From contig CAVWOM010000008.1 of the NCBI GenBank assembly GCA_963756575.1, positions 620,001 to 684,000 of the forward strand: a stretch of DNA of 64,000 nucleotides, given 5' to 3'. Under the pieces are notes generated by a model. The model was not told the DNA's origin and ran no database searches. It saw nothing but the letters and a program-made list of their open reading frames with translations. Below, in pieces: positions 17,284-26,149 of this stretch; within the stretch, counting starts at the first letter, position 1, and each line of letters begins with the position of its first letter. This DNA is from Palsa-504 sp963756575 (GTDB taxonomy: Bacteria; Actinomycetota; Actinomycetes; Streptosporangiales; Streptosporangiaceae). Position numbers and translations under genes: made by a program.

Positions 17284-19401
17284 TCAGTCCGCCCGGCTGC
17301 GGGCCGGCTCCTGGTCATCGTCGCTGCGGAACAACCGGACGTCCCACGCCCGCAGGGTGATCTTCTCGGCCAGCGGATGGCGCTCGCCGCTGAGCACGTC
17401 AGTCACCGGCCCGGACGGCGCGGCCGTCGCCTCGTCCCAGCTCCAGTTGTGCAGGACGTGCAGCCGGGTGGCGGTGTCCGGGTCGGTGCTGGTGGATACG
17501 GTGACCGAGTCGTCGGTGGTCCACCCGCCTGCCGGGTGCGGTACCAGCCACTGCACCAGGTCGGCGGCTAGGTCTTGATCCGGGACGGTACCGACCACGG
17601 TGATCCGGCCCTCGCCGGCCGGCCTGGTCGTGACCGCGGCCCAGCGGCCGAGATGCGGATGCTGATAACGGGCAAGCACCTCCACGCCCGAAGCCTCCGA
17701 AGGGGTGAGGCCTTCGGCGAATCCGGTCGCCGCGCCCCGCAGGGAGCCGCCCACCGGTACCGGCGATGGCAGCGAGGCCATCTCGTCGTACCAGACGCCA
17801 GCGCCGTCGGTAAGACGGGCCGGCGCTCGCTCGGTGCGTGCCTTTCCTTCCCGGTCCCCGTAGCCCGTCCGCGGCCCGACCACGAGGTGCCCTCCGGCCC
17901 GCGCGTAGCCGACCAGGAAGTCCAGGTCCTCGTCGGCCGCGGTGTAGAACGCGGCCGCGATCAGCACCGGGTAGCGCGCGGCCGCGCCGGCCGCGTCGAG
18001 CTCGCCGCCACGTGACGGCAGCAGCTGCTGCGGCCGGACGAGCCGCTGCTGCCGCTTGGCGTCGAAGATGCCGCGGGAGAAGGCCGCGACGATGTGCCGG
18101 TAGGAGTCCGGGTCGACCAGACCCTCACCCCGCAGCGGCCCCTGCGTCGACAGCGCGAACTTGCTGTCGGAGTCGTAGAGCACCGCGACGTCGTAGTCGG
18201 GTTCGGCCGCGGCGAAGGCCCGGCCGGCCGAACCCAGTTCCTGGCCGATCTGCGCGATCTCGCGGTAGGCCCGGCCCGGGATGCCGCTGTGCGGAAGCAC
18301 GCCGCCCCAGTATGTCTCGGCGCCGAACGGCAGGGTGTTCCACTGCCAGTACTCGATCAGCCGGGCCCCGCGCGCGACCAGCAGCCAGGCCACCTGGCGC
18401 CACTGGCCGTCGTAGGGCGACTCGTTCATCGAGGAGAAGCCGATCGAGCCGGCGTTGGTCTCGGTGACCAGGAACGGCGCCTGCTTGGAGGAGTACATGA
18501 GGTCGGCGAGCTGGGTGACCGCCCACGGCCCGCGGACCACCCAGCCCATCGGGCCGCTCGAGCGCGGCGCCGTGCTCGGGTGGGCCAGCGCGTCCTGCAT
18601 CTCGTAGTACGCGTTGCCGGCGGCGACGTCGAGCGCCCGGCTCAGCTCGGCGTCCTCGATGCCGGGCTGCTCGTAGGAGATGCAGGTGGTGACGAACCCG
18701 CGGCCGCCGGTCAGCTCGCGCACGAGGCCGGCCTGCCAGCCGATGAACTCGGTGACCAGCTCGGCCTGGAAGCGCCGCCAGGCCAGGTCGTACTGCGGCT
18801 GGAAGTTGCCGTCCGGACGCCACAGGTCACTCCACCGCGACAGCCGGTGCGACCAGTAGACCAGGCCCCACTCCTCGTTCAGCCGGTCGACGGTGCCGTA
18901 CCGGACACGGAGCCAGTCGACGAACTTCTCGAAGACGCCGGCGTTGTAGAGCAGCCGCGGGCCGGGCTCGTTGTCGACCTGGTAGCCGATGACCGCCGGG
19001 TGCTCGGTGTAGCGGCCGACGACGGCGCGGATCACCCGCTCGGCGTGGAACCGGTACGCGGCGTGGGTGAAGTTCACTTCCTGCCGGGCGCCCCAGCCGA
19101 CCCGGTGCCCGGCCGCCGTCTCGGCCGCGATCTCGGGATAACGCCGGGTCAGCCACATCGGGACGGCGTAGGTCGGTGTCCCCAGGATCACCCCGATGTC
19201 GTGACGATGGGCGGCGTCCAGGACCGGCTCGAGCCAGTCGAGCTCGAACCGGCCGTCCTGTGGTTCCCAGGTCGACCAGACCGACTCGCCCACCCGGATC
19301 ACCGAGAAGCCGGCCTCGGCCATCAGCCCGAAATCGGCAGGAATGTCCGGACAGCGCTGGTACTCGGCGTAGTACGCGGCCCCGAAACCGATGCGGTCCA
19401 T
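17284..19401 (-). CDS. Glycoside hydrolase family 42 beta-galactosidase
   Basis: 705 residues. An N-terminal TIM barrel begins with FGAAYYAEYQ. The acid/base is E145 in DNEPG and the nucleophile is E314 in VTETNAG; this spacing matches known GH42 enzymes. The barrel is followed by the trimerisation domain (VAVLYDSDSKFAL...) and a small beta domain at the C-terminus. No signal peptide, so it acts in the cytoplasm on imported galactosides. Last gene of the locus; its ATG overlaps the GH43 stop as TGATG, showing coupling. Confidence 0.93.
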   Translation of the reverse strand: MDRIGFGAAYYAEYQRCPDIPADFGLMAEAGFSVIRVGESVWSTWEPQDGRFELDWLEPVLDAAHRHDIGVILGTPTYAVPMWLTRRYPEIAAETAAGHRVGWGARQEVNFTHAAYRFHAERVIRAVVGRYTEHPAVIGYQVDNEPGPRLLYNAGVFEKFVDWLRVRYGTVDRLNEEWGLVYWSHRLSRWSDLWRPDGNFQPQYDLAWRRFQAELVTEFIGWQAGLVRELTGGRGFVTTCISYEQPGIEDAELSRALDVAAGNAYYEMQDALAHPSTAPRSSGPMGWVVRGPWAVTQLADLMYSSKQAPFLVTETNAGSIGFSSMNESPYDGQWRQVAWLLVARGARLIEYWQWNTLPFGAETYWGGVLPHSGIPGRAYREIAQIGQELGSAGRAFAAAEPDYDVAVLYDSDSKFALSTQGPLRGEGLVDPDSYRHIVAAFSRGIFDAKRQQRLVRPQQLLPSRGGELDAAGAAARYPVLIAAAFYTAADEDLDFLVGYARAGGHLVVGPRTGYGDREGKARTERAPARLTDGAGVWYDEMASLPSPVPVGGSLRGAATGFAEGLTPSEASGVEVLARYQHPHLGRWAAVTTRPAGEGRITVVGTVPDQDLAADLVQWLVPHPAGGWTTDDSVTVSTSTDPDTATRLHVLHNWSWDEATAAPSGPVTDVLSGERHPLAEKITLRAWDVRLFRSDDDQEPARSRAD

Positions 19402-20882
19402 CAGGCGTCGTTACCCCGGTACCGGAACCCGGCGAACCTGACCGTGCCCGCCGACGCGTACAGCCCGATCACCCGGCCGGTAAAGGACGCGCAGGTCTCC
19501 GCCGTCCAGTAACGCCCGTCGAGCTCGGCCACCAGCGTGCCGCCCGCCAGCAGCCGGATCCGGTCGCCGCCCAGCGCCGCGGAGTCGAAGGTCGACGCGG
19601 GCGGGGTCATCTCCATCCGCAGCTCGACGTCCCCGCCAGGCACAACACACTCCCAGGCCTGCGCGATGCCCGCGACGTGGGCCCGGGCGGTCACCACCGT
19701 GCCGTGCGCCTCCAGGCCGAACCAGTGGTGCTCGTCATACCGGGCCGCCAGCCCGCCCGTCCCGCCGGAAGCGTCGACGACAGCGGACACCACCGCGGTC
19801 AGGTGCCGCTGGCGCCGCCCGACGAACTGCGGCCGCGGATCGTCCAGCCCGGTCCAGCCGGTGATCGACAGCCGCCCGTCCGCCACCGACGCGACCGACC
19901 CCGGCGTCGTCCGGATCGCCAGCCACCCCGGATCATCGAGCGCGACCGGGTGCGCGAAGCCGAAGACTTCCTCCTCAGCGGCACTGTCACGCGGGGCCAG
20001 CAGCACCGGTTCCGGCTGCGGCCAGCCCTGCGCCCAGGAGACCGGGGTGATGAACGTTTCCCGGCCCAGCGGCGAGAACGACTGCGTCAGGCCGAGTGGG
20101 CGCACGCCGAGCAGGACCAGCGCCGTGCCGCCGTCCGGCGTGTCGATCAGGTCCGCGTGCCCGGTGTTCTGGATCGGGCGGGACGTGCCGCACGCGCTGA
20201 GCACCGGGTTGGCCGGGTGGCCGTCGAACGGGCCCTCGGGGGAGGGGCCCCGGGCCACGCTGACGCTGTGCCCGCGCTCGGTGCCGCCCTCGGCGATCAG
20301 CAGGTACCAGAAGCCGCCCCGGTGGTACAGGTGCGGCGCCTCCGGGAACTTGAGCCCGGTGCCCGACCACAGCGAGCGCGGCGCCTCGAGCGCCTTGCCG
20401 GCCGTCAGGTCGACCCGGACCTGCTGGATGCCGAGGTGCTGGCCCATGTTCTCGCCGCTGGTGGACAGCCCGGAGAAGGTGACGTACGCCGTCCCGTCGT
20501 CGTCCCAGGCCAGGTCGGGGTCGATGCCGCCGACCCCGTCGATGGTGATGCCGTCGCTCCACGGGCCGGCCGGGTCGGCCGCGGTGAACACGACGCAGCC
20601 GCGCGGGCTCATCGCCACGGTGACGATGAGGTAGAAGAGGCCATCGTGGTACCGGATGGTCGGGGCCCAGACGCCGCCGCCGGTGGCCGCGTCCTCCACG
20701 CTGACCTGCTCGGGCCGGGTGGCCACGTTGCCGATGTGCGTCCAGCCGACCAGGTCGGTGCTGCGGTAGAGGGGAATGCCGGGCAGGTACTCGAAGGTCG
20801 AGGTGGCGAGGTAGTACACGCCGTCCACCACGGTGATGCTCGGGTCGGGGCTGAAGCCGGGGATCAGCGGGTTCGGGTACAT
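19401..20882 (-). CDS. Glycoside hydrolase family 43 (xylosidase/arabinofuranosidase type)
   Basis: 493 residues from ATG 20882. The five-blade propeller starts PNPLIPGFSPDPSI with base D13; the acid is E181 in FPEAPHLYHR. A C-terminal beta-sandwich with LAARYDEHHWFGLEA belongs to the GH43/DUF1349-like arrangement of beta-xylosidases and arabinofuranosidases. No signal peptide, so it would trim imported oligosaccharides. Overlaps the preceding GH3 stop codon (TGATG) and the following GH42 start. Confidence 0.92.
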   Translation of the reverse strand: MYPNPLIPGFSPDPSITVVDGVYYLATSTFEYLPGIPLYRSTDLVGWTHIGNVATRPEQVSVEDAATGGGVWAPTIRYHDGLFYLIVTVAMSPRGCVVFTAADPAGPWSDGITIDGVGGIDPDLAWDDDGTAYVTFSGLSTSGENMGQHLGIQQVRVDLTAGKALEAPRSLWSGTGLKFPEAPHLYHRGGFWYLLIAEGGTERGHSVSVARGPSPEGPFDGHPANPVLSACGTSRPIQNTGHADLIDTPDGGTALVLLGVRPLGLTQSFSPLGRETFITPVSWAQGWPQPEPVLLAPRDSAAEEEVFGFAHPVALDDPGWLAIRTTPGSVASVADGRLSITGWTGLDDPRPQFVGRRQRHLTAVVSAVVDASGGTGGLAARYDEHHWFGLEAHGTVVTARAHVAGIAQAWECVVPGGDVELRMEMTPPASTFDSAALGGDRIRLLAGGTLVAELDGRYWTAETCASFTGRVIGLYASAGTVRFAGFRYRGNDA

Positions 20883-23314
20883 CAGGCGAGCTCCACCTTC
20901 ACGGTCACCGGCAGGTCCACCGCGGAAGTGCCGACCCGGAGCTGGAACACCCCGGGCTCGTACCGCCAGCCGTCCTGCCAGTACGCCAGCAGCCGGGCCG
21001 GTACGCTGACCTGCACCTGTGCCGTCTGGCCGGCCGCCACGCGCACCGGCGCGAAGCCGACCAGCCAGCGCACCGGGCGGTCGACGGCGGAGTCCGGCCG
21101 TTCCGCGTAGACCTGCACGACCTGCTTGCCGTCGCGCCCGCCGTGGTTCTCGACCTCGACGGTCACCGGGAACGACGTCCCGGCGGTGACCGAGGCGGTG
21201 ACCGAGGCGGGCGCCTGGGCCGCGGTCACGGTGATGTCGGTATAGCCCTGGCCGCTGCCGAACCAGTAGGCCGGCGCGCCCTCCTGCCTGAGCCAGGCCC
21301 GGTAGCCGATGTGGATGCCCTCGGCGTAATCCAGCGCGCCGTCGACCGGCGTGGTGGACAGGACCGGGATGCCAGCCTCGGCGGCCGGCCAGGTGGTGGG
21401 CAGCCGGCCGCCCGGCTCGGCCGTGCCGAGCAGCACGTCCGCGACGGCACGGCCGAATTCCTGGCCGCCGAAGTAGCCGACGAGGACCGCGGCGACCTGG
21501 TCGCGCCAGGGCATCAGCACGGGAGAGCCGGCGTTCACCAGCACGACGGTGCGCGGGTTGGCGGCCGCGACCGCGCGGACCAGGTCGTCCTGGCGGCCGG
21601 GCAGGGCGAGCGAGGCGCGGTCGTAGCCCTCGGACTCCACCACCGAGTTGGTGCCCACCACGACCAGTGCGACGTCGGCCCGGCCGGCGGCCTCGGCCGC
21701 GGCGGTGATGAGGGCGTCCGCGTCCACCGGCGCCGGCTCGGTGCCGAAGCGCAGCCACAGCAGGTCGGCCAGCGGCCCGGTGCGGTCCGCCAGCTCGTAT
21801 TCGAAGCGCAGCTCGACCGGCGTGCCCGCGGTGAGGTCGACCTCGGCCGCGGCGGTCGGCGGGGCCATCAGCGCGGCGCCGAGGTCATCGTGCTCGGACT
21901 CGGCGATCTCGTCGACGATGAGCTCGCCGTCGACGTAGACCTGGCCGTGGCCGACGCTGGCGAAGCCGACCCGGACCGGGCCCGACTCGGCCGGGGTGAA
22001 GCGCGTCGCCAGCTCCACCGTGGCCGACCGGCCGATCGGGGCGTCCCCGCCGAACCAGACGAGCATGCTCGAGCGCCGGTCCTCGGTGAACAGCTCGGTG
22101 CCGCCGGCGTCCAGGAACCGGACCCGCAGGCCGGGCTGGCCGGTCACCGGGTTCGTCATCTGGGCCAGCGGCAGCTCGGCCACGCCTTCGTGCACGACCG
22201 CCCCGCGCGAGTAGCTGACGTCGGTGCCGGGCAGGGCGGCGCGCAGGCCGTCCAGCGGCGAGACGGTATAGGCGGGCATGACCGTGGCGCTGCCGCCGCC
22301 CTGGGTGCGGGCGTTGGCCGCGTTGTCGCCGATCACGGCGACCGTGCCCAAACGGGCCGGGTCCCAGGGCAGCTCGCCCCGGTTCTCCAGCAGCACGGTG
22401 CCCTCGATGGCGGCGTGCCGGGCGAAGGCGGCGCCGTCCTCGACCCAGGCTGGCTCCACCGGGGAGCCGCCGAACGCGCCGACCCGGCGGGCCAGGACCA
22501 GGATGCGGGCCACCTTGCGGTCGATGACCGCCTCGTCGATCTCGCCGGACCGCACGGCCGCCACCAGGGCGTCGCCCCACGGGCCGTCCGGGCCGGGCAT
22601 GACCAGATCCTGCGCGGCCTTGGCGGCCGCCAGCGACCGGACGGCGGTCCAGTCGCTGATCACCACGCCGTCGAAGCCCCACTCGCTGTTCAGCGGCGTC
22701 TCCAGCAGGTCGTTCTCGGTGGCCGTCACCCCGTTGACCGAGTTGTAGGAGCTCATGACCAGCCAGGCCCGCGCCTGCGTCACCGCCTTCTCGAACGCGA
22801 GCAGGTACAGCTCGCGCAGGGCGCGGTCGCCGACCCGGACGTCCACGGTGAAGCGGTCGGTCTCCGAGTCGTTGGCCACGTAGTGCTTGGGCGTGGCGCC
22901 GACGCCGTTGTCCTGCATGCCGCTCACGTAGGCGGCGGCCAGGTCGGCGGTGAGCACCGGGTCCTCGCTGAAGGCCTCGAAGTGCCGGCCGCCGAGCGGC
23001 GAGCGGTGCAGGTTGATGGTCGGGCCCAGCACGACGTCGACGCCCTTGCGGCGCGCCTCGACCGCGGCCGCGGCGCCGTAGCGCCGGGCGATGCCGGGGT
23101 CCCAGGAGGATGCCAGCGCGGTGGCGGACGGCAGGTTGAGCGACGGGTCGCGCTCGTCCCAGGTCTCGCCGCGGACGCCGGACGGCCCGTCCGACACCAG
23201 CATGCGGCGCAGCCCGATCTTCTCGATCGGCCACGTGGTCCAGAAGTCCCGGCCTGTGAGCAGCTGGACCTTATCCTCCAGGGTGAGCGCGGCCAGCGCC
23301 TCGTCGACAGTCAT
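20882..23314 (-). CDS. Glycoside hydrolase family 3 with PA14 insert (beta-glucosidase/xylosidase type)
   Basis: 810 residues. The GH3 N domain carries the nucleophile D221 in GVVISDWTA and KHYVANDSE. The C domain is interrupted by a PA14-like sugar-binding insert (about residues 390-530), then continues to LPTTWP and a fibronectin type III-like tail ending VDLPVTVKVELA. Intracellular, as there is no signal peptide. AGGAG lies about 10 bases before the ATG. It releases terminal beta-linked sugars; exact specificity cannot be read from sequence. Confidence 0.93.
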   Translation of the reverse strand: MTVDEALAALTLEDKVQLLTGRDFWTTWPIEKIGLRRMLVSDGPSGVRGETWDERDPSLNLPSATALASSWDPGIARRYGAAAAVEARRKGVDVVLGPTINLHRSPLGGRHFEAFSEDPVLTADLAAAYVSGMQDNGVGATPKHYVANDSETDRFTVDVRVGDRALRELYLLAFEKAVTQARAWLVMSSYNSVNGVTATENDLLETPLNSEWGFDGVVISDWTAVRSLAAAKAAQDLVMPGPDGPWGDALVAAVRSGEIDEAVIDRKVARILVLARRVGAFGGSPVEPAWVEDGAAFARHAAIEGTVLLENRGELPWDPARLGTVAVIGDNAANARTQGGGSATVMPAYTVSPLDGLRAALPGTDVSYSRGAVVHEGVAELPLAQMTNPVTGQPGLRVRFLDAGGTELFTEDRRSSMLVWFGGDAPIGRSATVELATRFTPAESGPVRVGFASVGHGQVYVDGELIVDEIAESEHDDLGAALMAPPTAAAEVDLTAGTPVELRFEYELADRTGPLADLLWLRFGTEPAPVDADALITAAAEAAGRADVALVVVGTNSVVESEGYDRASLALPGRQDDLVRAVAAANPRTVVLVNAGSPVLMPWRDQVAAVLVGYFGGQEFGRAVADVLLGTAEPGGRLPTTWPAAEAGIPVLSTTPVDGALDYAEGIHIGYRAWLRQEGAPAYWFGSGQGYTDITVTAAQAPASVTASVTAGTSFPVTVEVENHGGRDGKQVVQVYAERPDSAVDRPVRWLVGFAPVRVAAGQTAQVQVSVPARLLAYWQDGWRYEPGVFQLRVGTSAVDLPVTVKVELA

Positions 23315-23332
23315 GAAAAGCGTTCTCCTCAG

Positions 23333-23707
23333 TTAGCGCAGGAACCCGGCCGGGTGGTCTACGTGCGGCGCGCCGACCAAGCCGTGCATCGCCGTGTCGA
23401 TGGACGGAGCCGCCCCGCCCAAACCCCATAGGCAGTAGTCGAACGCGGCCACCATCTCGTCCTCGCGCTCGACCCCGGGGTAGACACCGGCGAGGGCGCG
23501 GAGTGGGTCCAGGCGCAAGATCGCCAGGCCGTTCGGCGGCAATGTTCTCAGGTCACCGCCGGAACCCTTGACCCACAGCAGCTCCACCTCCTGGCCGGTC
23601 ACCGGGTCGGTCGCGGTCCCCTTGGCCGAGGTGTTGCCGCCGGCGTAGTTCGTGTTCCGGGGGTCCGAGCCGAGCCGGTTCGACCGCCCGATGAGCTCGG
23701 AGGTCAC
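23333..23707 (-). pseudogene. N-terminal fragment of a rhamnulose-1-phosphate aldolase/dehydrogenase
   Basis: 124 residues starting at a GTG that overlaps the previous stop by 4 bp. The text ELIGRSNRLGSDPRNTNYAG, then LLWVKGSGGDLRTL and PSIDTAMHGLVGAPHVDH, is the start of the class II aldolase domain of the bifunctional RhaD/short-chain dehydrogenase, normally about 680 residues. After HVDH, part of the metal site, the frame reads six foreign codons and stops. About 550 residues are missing. An intact version would turn L-rhamnulose-1-P into DHAP and lactate, which fits the neighbouring rhamnosidase. Confidence 0.75.
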
Positions 23708-26149
23708 GCGGTCACCTCCACCGGCGCGCTCAGCCGCAGGTCGGCGGCCGATGCGCCGACGAGTACCTCGTAGCGGCCCGGGTGGACCGCCCACCCGGCC
23801 GGGTCGCTCCAGGCCGCGAGGTCCGCGCTGGTCAGGGTGAACGTCAGGGTGCGCCGTTCCCCGGCGGCCAGGTGCACGCGCTGGAATCCCTTGAGCTGGA
23901 GCGGCGGTTCCGCGGCCGCCTCCGGGCACCGCAGGTAGAGCTGGGCCACGTCACGGCCGGGGCGCGGCGAGTCGTTCACCAGGCTGAAACTCAGCCGGAT
24001 CAGCTCACCGTCTCCCGGCGCGCCGATCCGCAGGTTCTCGTAGACGAAACGAGCAAACGACAACCCATGACCAAACGGGAACATCGGCTCCTGGTCCTGC
24101 CCTGCGAAGAACCGGTAGCCGACACCGATGTCCTCGGTATACGTGGCCACGCCCGCGATCCCCGGGTACTGCGCGGTCGCCTGGACCGGTCCCTGGCCGG
24201 CGTGGGCGGGGAAGGTCACCGGCAGCCGGCCGCCCGGGTCCTCGTCGCCGGCCAGCACCCGGGCGAGCGCGGTGCCGAACTGCTCGCCCGGGTACCAGAC
24301 CTGCAGCACCGCCGCGGCGTCGGCCAGCCACGGCATCAGGACCGGGCCCGGCGTGTTGAGCACGACGATGGTCCTGGAGTTGCGGCGCGCGACCTCGGCG
24401 ATGAGCCGGTCCTGGTCGCCGGGCAGGGCCAGCGACTGCCGGTCCATCCCTTCCCCGCACGCCTGGTTCACGATCACGACGGCCGCGTCGCAGCGGGCGG
24501 CCATGTCCGCGGCGTCGCCGATCAGGCGATCCGGCGGCTGCCAGCCGAGCCGGACCTCGGGCCGCAGCCCGAACTCCGCTACTTCCAGCGCTGGTCCGGT
24601 GTCGTACTCGACCCGGATGGTCAGCGGCTGGCCCGCGACCAGGTCGGCGGTGGCTTGCAGGGCGTACGGAGGCCCGTCGATGAACCCGATCGCCTCGCGC
24701 GCTCCCGCGGCGGCCAGGTCGCCGTCCAGGTAGAGCGCGCCCCGGCCGGCCACGGCCAGGCTGAACCGGTGGTGCCCGTCGCGGTCGGGCGTCAGGACGG
24801 TCGTCCAGGTGGCCCGCCACTGCGGCCCGAATCCCGCGGGCGGGCCGGCGGTCTCCAGCCCCGGCTCGATGCGGGTGACGCGCTGGCCCGGCGTGTCCGG
24901 GGGGCCGTCGGTGTACTCGGCCAGGACGCCCGGCCCGGCCGGGACACCCGAACCCGGGGGAGCGGACAGCAAGGCGGGCGGCACCGGCGGCAGCGGCACA
25001 TCACCCCAGGATCCCTGGGCGTGCTCGACCCGGACGCGGTCTGCCCGCCCGCTGCCGGATCCCGGCCAGGGGCGTCACCACCCGTTCCGGATGGAGCTTG
25101 ACGGCCGGCGATCCGCCCATGATGTACATGGCGTCCAGCTCGGCCGGGCCGATCACGGCCAGGGACCGCACGTCCTCCCCGAAGGGGAGGGCTCCGGCCC
25201 GGTTGACCAGCAGGACGCTCCCCGCGACGGCGGCCTCCGCGGCCAGCTCGAGGTGCCCGGCCGGCGGCGGCCCGGGGGTCACGGCGGGCCGGTCGAGCAG
25301 GTCGTGTGCGACCATCGTGGCGACCATCCGAATGACCACATCGTCGAGCCGGTCCGGGCTGACGCGCCCGCTGGTGAAGTCTTCCGGCGTGCGTCCCTCG
25401 GCGGTGTCGAGCCCCGGGAGGTCGAGGCCCGCCCGCGCGGCCGCGAGCGGATCGCGCACCGCGAACATGAAGTCCGGGGCGACGAACCCCGCCCATCCCC
25501 ACTGGTCCTTCAGCGTCGCCATCAGCTCCGGGTGCTGGCAGGCGTAGCAGCCGTTGACCTGGTTGTAAGAGCCCATGACCGAGCCCGCGCCGGCCTCGGT
25601 CAGCGCCCGCCTGAACGGCGGGAAGTAGATCTCCTCCAGGGCCCGGCGCGAGACGTGGACGTCGACCGCCGGTCCCCGGTCCGGCGGCGGCCAGCCCGCC
25701 CCGGTCCGGCCCGTCTCGAAGTTGTTGACCACGAAGTGCTTGACCATGGCCACGACGTTTTCCTGGACGCCCCGGACGTAGGCCGCTCCCAGGACACCGG
25801 TGAGGTACGGGTCTTCCCCGAACGCCTCGGGCAGCCGTCCGGCCAGCGGCGTGCGCGCGATGTCCAGGGCCGGGCCGAGCAGGACGTTGTGACCGGCCGA
25901 ACGGGCCTCGCGGCCGACCGCGGACCCGAACCGGCCCGCCAGCCGCTCGTCGAAGGACGCGGCCAGCGACAGGCACACCGGGAAGGCGGTCGCGTCATCG
26001 GCTACCCGTACGCCGTTGCCCGCGTCGGTAAAACTCAGCGCGGGCAGCCCGAGGTGAGCCACCGCGGCGAAGTCGCCGCACGCGAGCGCGACCTTGTCGT
26101 CCAGGCTCATCTTGGCGATGATGTCGGCGGCCCGGTCGGCGTCACTCAT
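23704..26149 (-). CDS. Second GH3 glycoside hydrolase, split by one inserted base
   Basis: Two adjacent frames make one GH3 enzyme. 26149-25001 encodes the N domain (KHFVVNNFETG; nucleophile D226 in VAPDFMF) and 24999-23704 encodes the C domain with a PA14-like segment and the fibronectin-like tail. Homology passes from TPLAGIRQRA in one frame to ADRVRVEHAQGSWGDVPLPP in the next at 25041-25054, a GC-rich run. Removing one base gives 814 residues. The usual SDW around the nucleophile reads PDF here. ATGA overlap with GH78 before it and GTGA with the aldolase fragment after it. Confidence 0.8.

Noticed and set aside
21143..23431. 762-codon open frame on the plus strand opposite the GH3 gene
   Set aside because: No family pattern and low-complexity R/G/A/H text; it is the GC-rich antisense shadow of a clear GH3 gene. 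The same reasoning removes the other long antisense frames.
25001..26149. Two separate GH3 proteins (N domain and C domain)
   Set aside because: Homology runs continuously across the junction in a shifted frame, so one gene with a single extra base is the simpler reading.
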